A stretch of 10,111 bases of DNA. It comes from an uncultured Nostocoides sp. (GTDB lineage Bacteria > Actinomycetota > Actinomycetes > Actinomycetales > Dermatophilaceae). The position numbers and the translations under genes are program-made. This document shows, piece by piece, positions 1 through 7,712 of the stretch (position 1 is the stretch's first letter; every line of letters starts with the position of its first letter). The DNA lies in NCBI GenBank assembly GCA_936931335.1, contig CAKZIH010000103.1:1-10111 (forward strand), written 5' to 3'. The notes beneath the pieces were generated by a model, which saw only the letters and a program-made list of their open reading frames with translations, had not been told where the DNA came from and ran no database searches.

Positions 1-1
1 G

Positions 2-430
2 TCAACACCAGCAAAGACCCCGCGTCGGCTACTTACACCACGCCCGGGGACTCACCCTGTCCGCGCCCCGGAAGAACGCGACGACACGTTCATGGTGATG
101 TCGACGCGTACTCAGGCGGTCTGCGCGAAGGTCGGCTGGCGTTACGAGCTGTTCGGTGGTCTGGACCCGGTGGCGTCGTTGAACCTCCGCTGGATCGCGT
201 CGGCGCGCCGAGCCCCGGAGTGGGTGATGCCTGCCAAGGCGATCCTGCAGGGTGTCCTGACCGACGGTGACGGCACTGTCGGTGATGTCATCGCGGCCGA
301 TGACGATCGAGGGTTCCTCACGTCAGCCATGTGGCACCTGGTCTGGTCCGGCGAGATCGAGATGGACCTCAACGCCCCTTGGGATCAGCGCTCGCGCCTC
401 GCGTGGGCAACCGATGCGGCGCGGACATGA
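2..430 (+). CDS. tnsA: TnsA-like transposase endonuclease subunit, 5'-partial (C-terminal part)
   Basis: In Tn7, TnsA is the endonuclease that cuts the 5' strands at the transposon ends alongside TnsB. Here the frame is open from the window edge, so the gene is probably cut off. From about base 64 the translation fits the C-terminal half of actinobacterial TnsA-like proteins: an acidic stretch, then AVCAKVGWRYELFGGLDPV, NLRWIASARR, and a final MWHLVWSGEIEMDLNAP segment resembling the family's 'LYHLLWxGxLxxDL' end. The first in-frame ATG is at 92, which would leave 112 residues without a nuclease core. The catalytic E/D/Q-x-K residues of Tn7 TnsA are not visible, and bases 2-63 in this frame do not look like the family, so a frameshift near base 60 or real N-terminal divergence is possible. 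The stop TGA overlaps the tnsB ATG (ATGA, 427-430). Confidence 0.72.
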   Translation, partial: STPAKTPRRLLTPRPGTHPVRAPEERDDTFMVMSTRTQAVCAKVGWRYELFGGLDPVASLNLRWIASARRAPEWVMPAKAILQGVLTDGDGTVGDVIAADDDRGFLTSAMWHLVWSGEIEMDLNAPWDQRSRLAWATDAART

Positions 431-2715
431 ACGCCCGAGTGACGCTCTACGAGGGCGCCACCATCCTCTTCCCGGAGGGACCCCGAGTGGTGGTCGCAGT
501 CGGCCCGTTCGGGTACACGGTCCGCGACGTCACCGGCGGAGTCGACGAGGTGTCGTGGACCGACGTCCAACCGGCACGCGCCATCGTCCACGGGCGGGTG
601 GACGCGGTGGCCGAGTCATTGATGGCCGTCTTGTCCGGGCTCAGCGATGACGCTGTCCAAGAGTCGCTGGACAAGCTGGAGGTCGTTCTGACCATTCGCA
701 CGGGCTTCGCCCGTGGGCACCCCGCTCTCGCACGACCAGGGGAGCCGTACTCGCTGTTCAACCCGGCCCGAAAGGTCTCGGACAGCAAGAAATGCGAGGC
801 GATGGCCAAGATCCTTGCCCGGGAGGCTCTGCTCGATCGGCGTCGTCAACGCAACATGGAGGCGGGCAAAGCCACACCTCAAGCGAGGGTTGGCGCGGTC
901 TCACAGCGTCAGCTGATGAACTGGCTGGCCGACTTCGACCGACCGATCAACGGTGGGCTCCTGGCCTTGGTGGACAAGCGTCGCGTTCGCCGGCATTCCG
1001 CCTTCGGAGGTCTCGATCCTGAGGTGCGACGCATCGCCGACGACATCGCCGCCCGCATCGATGGAACCCAAGCGGTTCGCTCGATCGACGAACTTCTCCG
1101 ACGCACGCTGTTGGCGCTCAAAGCCGAGGGTTTGGACTCACTCGACCCTCCGGAGTCGACCCTGCGGACCTACCTGACGCAGGCTGCTCAAGCCGCCGGG
1201 CGCACAACTCGCTCCCATACGACGAAGAAGTTGCGAGGTGTCCTGGCCCTGACGGCCTACCCCGCCCTTCGACCGGGCCAAGTCGTCGCGATCGATGTGA
1301 CCCGCAGCGACACGTTCTGCGTCGACCCGTGGACTGGCAAACCCATCTCGGTCGAGATCATCACCGCACTGGACGTGTGTACGCGTGTCGTCCTGGCTCT
1401 ACGGGTCGTGCCCCGCAGCGCGAACGCGATCGAGGCCGGCTTGATCCTCTATGACGTGCTGCGCCCGTTCAGCCAGGTCGTCGAACCCGGCCAGGTCCAC
1501 GACTGGCGTTGGGCCGGTGTGCCAGAGACCATCGGCTCGATCGAGGACGCCGTCGCCGAGGCCGAGCGCCTCTCCGCCCGGCCCCTCCTGGGCGAGCATC
1601 CGATCCCCGGCCTGCTCCCGGATGCGATCCGCGCCGACAAGGGCAGCATCTTCACGGGCCGCTACTTCCGCGAGGTGTGCACCCTCCTGGGAATCCACCT
1701 GCTGCTCTCCCGGGGGAAGAAGCCCACCGACAACGCGTTTGTGGAGCGCTGGCACGAGACCCTGCAGCGCTGCTTGCTGCAGTTGTCCGGCCACAAGGGC
1801 CGCAACGTGTCCCAACGGGGCAGCGACGCCGGCAAGATCGTCGTCGACAAGAAGGGCCGCGCCGTCTTCAAGGGCGACGGGCCCGGCCTCACTCCGCGCG
1901 AGCTTGAGTTACGGCTGCGGGAGTTCATCTGCACCGACTACCACCGCACCCGCCACGGCGGTCTCACGGTCGTCGACCGCACCATGGAAGACCGCTCACC
2001 GGCGGTGGGGATGACTCCGCTGGAGGTCTTCGACGCGCTCCTGGCCGCTGTGGGCCGGCTGCACGTCCTCCAGCGCCCGGACCTGCTCTATGACCTGCTG
2101 CCACAGCTGTGGCTGACGATCCGCCACGACGGCGTCGAGTACAAAGACCTGACGTTCGACTGCGCGGAACTGGACGACTTCCGCTCTGTCCCCAAGGGGT
2201 TCTTCCGCGACCAGGACCGTGCCGCGCCCTTCTTCATGGATCCGCGGGACCTCTCGCGGTTGTGGTTCCGTCGACCTGACACCGGCGCCGTGGTCGAGGT
2301 CCCTTGGCGGCGAGCATTCCAGCTGCAGGCGCCGATGACCGACCTGGTCCTCAAGGCTGCCACCCAGGCCGTGAAACGTCGAGGCGGCACGAACACCACC
2401 ATCAACAAGGACAGCGTTCAGCGGGAAATCCTTGAGGCCGTCAACGACATCGCCTCAATCGACCGCCTCCGGGCCAACCCGGACATGGTCGACTGGAAAC
2501 CCAACAAGGTCGCGGCGTCCCACCTGCGCGAATCACGATCCCAGTTCGACCACGCCGAAGCCGCCGAAGCTGGCGCCCGCGGCACCCGACGGACCAGCCG
2601 CGGTGCCTCTTCAAAGGGAACCCGCGCCGGTGCGAGCAGGTCGAGCAGTCCGCCAGCATTTGACCCGACACAGACGGCGTGGCCGACGCTGGAGTCGCAG
2701 GAGGGGGAGCCGTGA
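427..2715 (+). CDS. tnsB: TnsB/TniA-type DDE transposase
   Basis: This is the transposase that binds the transposon ends and joins their 3' strands to target DNA. The chosen ATG at 427 gives 762 residues and an ATGA overlap with tnsA; the longer open frame from 331 runs through tnsA and is discarded. The order is an N-terminal beta-rich segment (about 1-60), helix-turn-helix DNA-binding regions (about 105-260, including SQRQLMNWLADF at about 159), an RNase H-like core with catalytic D290 (VVAIDVTRSD), D404 (IRADKGSIF) and E440 (TDNAFVERWHE), then a Mu-type beta-barrel (about 545-630). D404 and E440 are separated by 35 residues, the classic D-35-E spacing. The last 50 residues are a Ser/Arg/Gly-rich linker ending in a short segment with F745, W752 and L755. 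Tn7 TnsB is somewhat shorter (702 residues). All catalytic residues are present, so the protein looks active. Confidence 0.94.
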   Translation: MNARVTLYEGATILFPEGPRVVVAVGPFGYTVRDVTGGVDEVSWTDVQPARAIVHGRVDAVAESLMAVLSGLSDDAVQESLDKLEVVLTIRTGFARGHPALARPGEPYSLFNPARKVSDSKKCEAMAKILAREALLDRRRQRNMEAGKATPQARVGAVSQRQLMNWLADFDRPINGGLLALVDKRRVRRHSAFGGLDPEVRRIADDIAARIDGTQAVRSIDELLRRTLLALKAEGLDSLDPPESTLRTYLTQAAQAAGRTTRSHTTKKLRGVLALTAYPALRPGQVVAIDVTRSDTFCVDPWTGKPISVEIITALDVCTRVVLALRVVPRSANAIEAGLILYDVLRPFSQVVEPGQVHDWRWAGVPETIGSIEDAVAEAERLSARPLLGEHPIPGLLPDAIRADKGSIFTGRYFREVCTLLGIHLLLSRGKKPTDNAFVERWHETLQRCLLQLSGHKGRNVSQRGSDAGKIVVDKKGRAVFKGDGPGLTPRELELRLREFICTDYHRTRHGGLTVVDRTMEDRSPAVGMTPLEVFDALLAAVGRLHVLQRPDLLYDLLPQLWLTIRHDGVEYKDLTFDCAELDDFRSVPKGFFRDQDRAAPFFMDPRDLSRLWFRRPDTGAVVEVPWRRAFQLQAPMTDLVLKAATQAVKRRGGTNTTINKDSVQREILEAVNDIASIDRLRANPDMVDWKPNKVAASHLRESRSQFDHAEAAEAGARGTRRTSRGASSKGTRAGASRSSSPPAFDPTQTAWPTLESQEGEP
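2701..2709 (+). promoter_or_regulatory. ribosome binding site of tnsC
   Basis: The purine run GAGGGGGAG lies inside the 3' end of tnsB, just before the GTG at 2712. It decides that start over the in-frame ATG at 2679, which has no comparable site and would overlap tnsB further. TnsC is therefore both coupled to tnsB by GTGA and served by its own strong site. Confidence 0.7.
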
Positions 2716-3818
2716 AGGCGTCACGCCTGCACGCGCAGGCCTACGCACCTCCTTTGACACCGCCGCCGACGTTGACTCGGGCTGAGGCCGGGGCAATGTC
2801 GGAGGCCAAGCGTCGTGAGTATGCCCGTGAGGTACGCCGCTACCTCAACGGCCACTACTTCGACTCCGAGCGGGATCGTCGGATCCGGCAGGTCCTGAAC
2901 GACCTGATCGAAGACAACGCCCAGATGCTGACCGGGACCCGGGAGGTCGCACTCCTGACCGGCTTCAACGTCCTGGGCAAGTCCACGGTCCTGTACCAGC
3001 TGTCGTATGCCGTGCACCGCCACCACGTCGGGCCGGACGGTGACCCCGAACGTATGGCGCGGCGAACCACGACCCGCCGGTTCGGGGGCCGTGACCAGGA
3101 AATCCACCCCACCCACGCGCCGGTGCTGTTCTTGTCCCTGGAAGCCGCGACCACCGTCACCCGGTTCAACGAGCTCGTCGTCGAGGCCTTCGACATGGAC
3201 AAGAGCACCGCGAAGAAGGCCTTCACTCTCGACCTGGTGCTCGAGCATGGGGTACGGCTGCTGGTCATCGACGACCTCCACCAGCTGATCCTGACCGAAC
3301 GCCTCGGCCGGTACGCCCTGGACCACCTCAAAGCGATCGTGACCGCCCTGGGTGAGTACGGCATCACTGTCATCTTCTCCGGCGCGAATCTGCACGCCCA
3401 CGACGTGATGAGCGACCCCCAGATCACCGGCCGCGCCTACGCGATCACCGTCGCCCCCTACGGCTCCGACACCCGCGACCAGGTCCTGGCGTGGCAACGC
3501 TTCCTCAAAGAGTCCGGCGACGTTATCGCCCCGTTCCTTCCCGCCGCAGAACCGGGCATGCTGCACAACGACCTGCCCGGGTTGATCCTGGAACGCACCC
3601 ACGGACGGATGCAGGCCATCGTCAACCTCCTGCGCCAGGCCACCGTGGCGGCGATCGTGGACGGCACCTGGGCGGTCACCGAGAAACATGTGCTGGCCGT
3701 TCCCGCGTCCAAACTGACCATCGACGAACTCGCCAAGAAGGCCGACAAAGCAGCCGCGAAGCCAACCCAGCTCCATCCCACGGTCAGCGTCACCCAGCAC
3801 GGGCAGGTCACCGGATGA
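2712..3818 (+). CDS. tnsC: TnsC/TniB-type AAA+ ATPase, transposition regulator
   Basis: TnsC-family ATPases assemble on target DNA and connect the target selector (TniQ) to the transposase; ATP turnover also controls target choice and immunity. The GTG start at 2712 gives 368 residues and a GTGA overlap with tnsB. The AAA+ core is clear: Walker A GFNVLGKS at residues 84-91, a hydrophobic strand and Walker B LLVIDDLHQL with D187 and D188, followed by a sensor-1-like strand VIFSGANLHAH. About 75 N-terminal residues, rich in Pro then charged, precede the core, as in other TnsC proteins where this part contacts partners. The C-terminal tail is Ala/Lys-rich and probably flexible. The stop overlaps the first tniQ (ATGA, 3815-3818). 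Function is inferred from motifs and context and is well supported. Confidence 0.93.
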   Translation: MKASRLHAQAYAPPLTPPPTLTRAEAGAMSEAKRREYAREVRRYLNGHYFDSERDRRIRQVLNDLIEDNAQMLTGTREVALLTGFNVLGKSTVLYQLSYAVHRHHVGPDGDPERMARRTTTRRFGGRDQEIHPTHAPVLFLSLEAATTVTRFNELVVEAFDMDKSTAKKAFTLDLVLEHGVRLLVIDDLHQLILTERLGRYALDHLKAIVTALGEYGITVIFSGANLHAHDVMSDPQITGRAYAITVAPYGSDTRDQVLAWQRFLKESGDVIAPFLPAAEPGMLHNDLPGLILERTHGRMQAIVNLLRQATVAAIVDGTWAVTEKHVLAVPASKLTIDELAKKADKAAAKPTQLHPTVSVTQHGQVTG

Positions 3819-5260
3819 GCGACGCCAGCCAGCTCCCCGTCGCTGTCGACATCCAGCCTGGTGAAGACATCGCCGCCTACCTGCAACGGGTCGCCGACGC
3901 CAACTACCTCGACTTTCCCGTCCTGACCGGCCACCGACGCACCGCCCGAGTCTGGGAAGACCCAGACCACCCATTGCTAGCCCGGCTCTCGTCGATCACC
4001 GGGGTCGCCGAGGAACGCCTACGGGCTGCCACGCTGAGGGGCACCTATCCGGGGATGGCGCTCGGACGCGCCCGGACCGGGCGCCGGTATGCCGGCCAAC
4101 CCGCCACATGCCCCCGCGGCTGCTTTGACACGGTCGCCGCAAGGCTCAACCTGATCGTCCTCTGCCCCAACTGCGAGGACCTCCTAGTCGATCGGCTCGA
4201 TCCGGGCCCACTACCGGCTCCGGTGAGTTTGCGGGAGGTTCATCACGACGTGATGACGACACTCGGTGCGACGACGTCCAGCCGGTCTGCTCGAGATCGG
4301 CTCCGGCGCCTGGAGTCGCTCATGGCCAAGGTCGAACTCGCCCTCTGGCGGAACTGGCCCCCGCTGTTCGACGGGGAGACCCAACAATGGAGAACTCGTG
4401 CGGTGCGCTGGGTGGACCGCAACGTCATCACCGGCCGGTACACGATCGCCCGCCCTCCGTCGATCACCGCCACCCTGCTCACCCTGACCTGGGATGCGGC
4501 GGCTGATCGAGCCACCGCCGAAGCGATGCTCGATGACATCGCGATCATGGCCGACCCCTGGGATCCCGACCCCCAGGAGATGCCGGACTGGCGCAACCCA
4601 CTCGACGCTCGCGACGGCCTACTCGATCTCCTGGAGAACCTCGACATTCAGGCACGCCACGTCCCGACCATCCTGCGCCTGCACGATGACCCGATCATCC
4701 TTCCTGAACACCACCGCACCCACCGAACCGCCGAAGCCCTCGCCCTGACCGCCCTAGCCAGCCAAGCCCACGGCACCCCCATGACGATCGCCGGAGCCAC
4801 CTCCCTCCACGCAGCCGACTCATCCCCCCGCGCCCAACGCGTCGCAGCACGCCTGCTCGATGACACAGATGCGCTCTGCCGACTCGCCGTGCATGCTGAG
4901 CGACTGCACTCCGCAGGCCTGCTTGACCGCGCTCAAGCCCGTGCAGAACTGCGCGGCATCCAACGTCTCCCGTCCAGCGCCCTCCGAGATATCCCGCGAG
5001 CCGGCGGCGCACACCTCGATCGAGAGGCCGCGGCTGCCTGGGTGTGGCTCGACGCCACCGCAGGCCGGCCCGCCGGCGGGCCCCACCCAAACCGGTCAAA
5101 CGCCAGCATCGTGACCTTCGACAGCGCCCTCGACCCCGAAACGAAACTCCACCTACGCACCTGGTGGCGAAACCGGCTCACCAGCAGCAGCGACCTAGTC
5201 ACGGCCGAGGAATCCGCCTCGCCAGCCCGCAACACCGAGGTGACTCGAGATGCTGGCTGA
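3815..5260 (+). CDS. tniQ: TniQ-family target-selection protein, first copy, with reduced zinc-binding region
   Basis: TniQ/TnsD proteins recognise the insertion target and recruit TnsC. The ATG at 3815 gives 481 residues; the open frame extends upstream to 3491 but runs through tnsC. The N-terminus has the TniQ signature: PGE at 15-17 and AYLQRVADANYL at 21-32, then a 'SSITGVAEERLRAATL' segment. The zinc region is short: C99-x3-C103 and C117-x2-C120 only, where most TniQ proteins carry three pairs. The part after it (about 125-481) looks helical and I cannot match it to a known domain. The stop overlaps the next tniQ by 11 bp, and the two proteins share their N-terminal motif, suggesting a tandem duplication followed by divergence. 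Membership of the family is well supported; its particular target is unknown. Confidence 0.86.
   Translation: MSDASQLPVAVDIQPGEDIAAYLQRVADANYLDFPVLTGHRRTARVWEDPDHPLLARLSSITGVAEERLRAATLRGTYPGMALGRARTGRRYAGQPATCPRGCFDTVAARLNLIVLCPNCEDLLVDRLDPGPLPAPVSLREVHHDVMTTLGATTSSRSARDRLRRLESLMAKVELALWRNWPPLFDGETQQWRTRAVRWVDRNVITGRYTIARPPSITATLLTLTWDAAADRATAEAMLDDIAIMADPWDPDPQEMPDWRNPLDARDGLLDLLENLDIQARHVPTILRLHDDPIILPEHHRTHRTAEALALTALASQAHGTPMTIAGATSLHAADSSPRAQRVAARLLDDTDALCRLAVHAERLHSAGLLDRAQARAELRGIQRLPSSALRDIPRAGGAHLDREAAAAWVWLDATAGRPAGGPHPNRSNASIVTFDSALDPETKLHLRTWWRNRLTSSSDLVTAEESASPARNTEVTRDAG
5237..5242 (+). promoter_or_regulatory. ribosome binding site of the second tniQ
   Basis: GAGGTG lies seven bases before the ATG at 5250, inside the 3' end of the first tniQ. 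It supports the 11-bp overlapping start. Confidence 0.6.
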
Positions 5261-6899
5261 CAACGCCGAATCCGACCTGCCGACCCTCGTCAACCTCGCT
5301 CCCGGCGAGGCCCTCGATGCCTATCTCGAACGCGTTGCTGACGCCAACTACCTCACCACGGCCCGACTGATCGAGATGGTGCGGGCCGGGCACGGCTCCA
5401 CCACCGCCTACCTCATGCTCGCCCCCACACCGGCCACCCTGAAGCGGATCGCTCACCTCACCGGAGCCGCCGCCGCCGCCCTGCAGAACGCGACCTTGGC
5501 GGCCTACGACGGAACGAGCCTCGACCTGCACGGGCTCGACCCGGCCCACCAGTCCAGCTTCCGCACCATCGCCGCCCGAGGCTGGATCCCCGGCCACGGC
5601 ACCCAGATCTGTCCGCAATGCCTCGCCGACGAAGGCATCTGGCGCATCACCTGGCGCCTGCCCACCACGACCGTATGCCGCACCCACGGCACCTACCTGC
5701 TCGCCACGTGCCCCGGCTGCCAGCGCCCCTTCCGCGACCAGCGACACTCACCCTTGCGCATCGTTGGTTCCCAGACGTTGTGCGGCAACCCTCTCGGCCA
5801 AGGCCCACGCAAGCAATGCCGCGTCGACCTCACCACGCTCGCCGCCGAGCCGGCCGACGATGCCTGCCTCCAACGCCAAGCCCGGCAAGACACCGCCGAC
5901 GCCGCCGGGGCAGTCGCCACCTTCGCTGGCCAACTCGCCGCGCCCGAGTTCACCACCACCCTCCGATCCCTGACCGCACTCCTTCTGCACCTCGCCGCAG
6001 CGTCCCGAACGCCCGTCAACCTCCCCTCCTGGGCACGCGACGTCGCCGATGCCGGCACACCTCGGGTTCGGCGCTGGAGCATCCGCCCACCCCAAGACTC
6101 CGTCCTCCGCTCACGCCCGCTCACGGCAGCCGACCACATCCTCGCCTCGGAGGACCTCGACACCGCGGCAACCCGGTTCGGGTCCTGGCTCGAGCACCTC
6201 CACGACGTCCCCGAAGGCCGGCTTGGATGGCTGGCCGACCACACCCGCATGACACCGACCCTGACGCGGCTCGTGATGGCCGCCCACGCACCGCGCCGTC
6301 GCCTGTCCCATCTCCTCGACCAGCAACCACCGCTCACCGCCTCGACCCGACAGATCCCGCAAGTCCTTCCCCAGCACCTCGTCCGGGACCACCTCGGCGG
6401 GCTCTTCGACTCCCGCCCCGCGACTATCGGCCTGTTCGCATCCCTCTGCCTGGCCAAAACCCACCCGCACGTCCACTCGTGGGCCGACGCCGCGCGAGAA
6501 CTCCGACTGCCACCCGAACTCGGCGAACGCACCGCCCGCGCCTGCTCAGCGTCGATGACCGCGTCGCCCGCCGACGTCGCAGCCGCCCTCGCCCGGGCTG
6601 CTCGCCGGCTCGAGATTGACTACCGGGCGATGGAGGACCGCGTCCAACACCTCGCACGAACCAAACGCTGGTTCCGTCGATGGTCTCGTCACAACTGCCG
6701 AGGTACCCGCCCCGGGAGCCGCGCTTACGCCCTGCGCTGGCTGTGGCTGGAGGTCGCGCACGGTCACCCCGCGACGGTCGCGGTCGCGGCCAACCCTCGG
6801 TCCTATCGGAAGTTCGCCCGGCTCCTCACCGAGGAGCAGGCCACAACCTTGGCCGGCGCGATCGCGACATCGCCGCACACTACACAGGAGTCCAGATGA
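5250..6899 (+). CDS. tniQ: TniQ-family target-selection protein, second copy, complete zinc-finger set
   Basis: This is a second TniQ/TnsD-like target selector of 549 residues. The N-terminal signature is PGE at 18-20 and AYLERVADANYL at 24-35, nearly the same as in the preceding gene. Unlike that gene it has the full canonical zinc-binding pattern: C121/C124 (CPQC), C143/H146 (CRTH) and C154/C157 (CPGC), plus two more cysteines at 178 and 190. The sequence between the first and second pairs (IWRITWRLPTTTVCRTHGTYLL) is typical of the family. The long helical C-terminal half, rich in Arg and Trp near 470-510, would be the part that reads DNA by analogy with TnsD; that role is inferred. The stop overlaps the next gene (ATGA, 6896-6899), so the operon continues. 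No CRISPR partner is present, so sequence-specific site recognition is the simpler expectation. Confidence 0.92.
   Translation: MLADNAESDLPTLVNLAPGEALDAYLERVADANYLTTARLIEMVRAGHGSTTAYLMLAPTPATLKRIAHLTGAAAAALQNATLAAYDGTSLDLHGLDPAHQSSFRTIAARGWIPGHGTQICPQCLADEGIWRITWRLPTTTVCRTHGTYLLATCPGCQRPFRDQRHSPLRIVGSQTLCGNPLGQGPRKQCRVDLTTLAAEPADDACLQRQARQDTADAAGAVATFAGQLAAPEFTTTLRSLTALLLHLAAASRTPVNLPSWARDVADAGTPRVRRWSIRPPQDSVLRSRPLTAADHILASEDLDTAATRFGSWLEHLHDVPEGRLGWLADHTRMTPTLTRLVMAAHAPRRRLSHLLDQQPPLTASTRQIPQVLPQHLVRDHLGGLFDSRPATIGLFASLCLAKTHPHVHSWADAARELRLPPELGERTARACSASMTASPADVAAALARAARRLEIDYRAMEDRVQHLARTKRWFRRWSRHNCRGTRPGSRAYALRWLWLEVAHGHPATVAVAANPRSYRKFARLLTEEQATTLAGAIATSPHTTQESR
6884..6890 (+). promoter_or_regulatory. 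ribosome binding site of the Abi/HEPN gene
   Basis: ACAGGAG ends five bases before the ATG at 6896. It lies in the last codons of tniQ2 and fixes the start over the longer open frame from 6680. Confidence 0.65.
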
Positions 6900-7711
6900 G
6901 CCCACGAGCCACGATCCCGCTCAACAGCGACATCAGCGCGGCCCTCGCCATGTTCTTCCACGGAGGTGCTGGCCCCAGCCACACTACAATCACGACCGTC
7001 TTGACGGGTTCCGGCTACGGGGACGACTACGTCTACACGCCCAGTATTCAGGGCAAGAACAAGGAGCAGAGAGTCCTCCAGGCCCTGCGGATCGCGCAGC
7101 GAGAGCCAGCACGTGCCCGACACCTCGTTGATGAGCTGCTATCTGCCCTCCGTGTAGCGGGCCTTATCGGCAGCGACGCTGCCGGGGAAGATGTTGACCG
7201 TCTCAACCGGGCCCTGCGCTCCGCCGGTTGGTACCTCACCGACGACGGACATCTTCAACCATTCGGCAATGTTGACCTGGACACCGGCGGTCGCCCCGCC
7301 CTGGACGAGCAGCTCGAGCGTCTGCGCCGCTCCACTGCCGATCCCGCCCTTCTCATTGGAACCGCCAAGGAGCTCCTCGAGTCCGTATCCAAGTTCGTCC
7401 TCGAAGAGCTCGGCATGCCGGTGGGCAACAAGATGTCCTACGACCAGTTATGGCACCTCGCTAGGGAGCGGCTCGGGGTGCTGCCCCAGCAGGTCGACCC
7501 CAACCTGCCGGGCGTCGATGCCATTCGCGCGATCCATCAGTCAACCTGGAACATCGCCGACCAGGTCAACAAGCTCCGGAACCTCCAGGGAACCGGCCAC
7601 GGCCGGACCCTGCCCACTGGTGTGTCCGAGGATCTGGCAATGCTCGTCGTGCGTGAAGCCGCCACCGTCGCGGACTACATGCTCGCCAGACTCGATCGGG
7701 AGAAGGGCTGA
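6896..7711 (+). CDS. Abortive infection family protein with HEPN-like C-terminal domain
   Basis: The predicted protein has 271 residues. The C-terminal half resembles the Abi_C (abortive infection C-terminal) family: a segment beginning ALLIGTAKELLESVSKFVLEE, then helices, then KLRNLQGTGHGR and a final helix with VVREAATVADYMLARL. R228-N229 and H235 form an R-N-x5-H motif, which fits the Rx4-6H catalytic signature of HEPN ribonucleases. The N-terminal part has a helical region with GGAGPSHTTITTVL and a segment RALRSAGWYLTDDGHLQP, reminiscent of the N-terminal domains attached to AbiJ-type proteins; this second match is tentative. Known relatives act in phage defence, thought to cut RNA upon infection. 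The ATG gives an ATGA overlap with tniQ2, so it is read as part of the transposition operon. No transmembrane segment or signal peptide is seen. Confidence 0.8.
   Translation: MSPRATIPLNSDISAALAMFFHGGAGPSHTTITTVLTGSGYGDDYVYTPSIQGKNKEQRVLQALRIAQREPARARHLVDELLSALRVAGLIGSDAAGEDVDRLNRALRSAGWYLTDDGHLQPFGNVDLDTGGRPALDEQLERLRRSTADPALLIGTAKELLESVSKFVLEELGMPVGNKMSYDQLWHLARERLGVLPQQVDPNLPGVDAIRAIHQSTWNIADQVNKLRNLQGTGHGRTLPTGVSEDLAMLVVREAATVADYMLARLDREKG
7701..7707 (+). promoter_or_regulatory. ribosome binding site of the Cys/Cys/His conserved hypothetical gene
   Basis: AGAAGGG, preceded by GGG, ends five bases before the GTG at 7713. It supports that start against the much longer open frame beginning at 7191, which overlaps the Abi gene out of frame. 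Confidence 0.6.
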
Positions 7712-7712
7712 C

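Noticed and set aside
2721..3974. 417-codon open frame on the minus strand across tnsC
   Set aside because: It lies antisense to a gene with clear Walker A and B motifs. Its Gly/Val/Gln-rich translation has no domain, and long antisense frames are expected in GC-rich DNA.
5693..6532. 279-codon minus-strand frame opposite tniQ2
   Set aside because: It is antisense to a well-supported gene, with Ser/Arg-rich composition and no recognisable motif or start signal.
5618..6619. 333-codon plus-strand frame inside tniQ2
   Set aside because: The translation is almost all Arg, Pro and His, typical of a shifted frame of a GC-rich gene. The true frame has the TniQ zinc residues.
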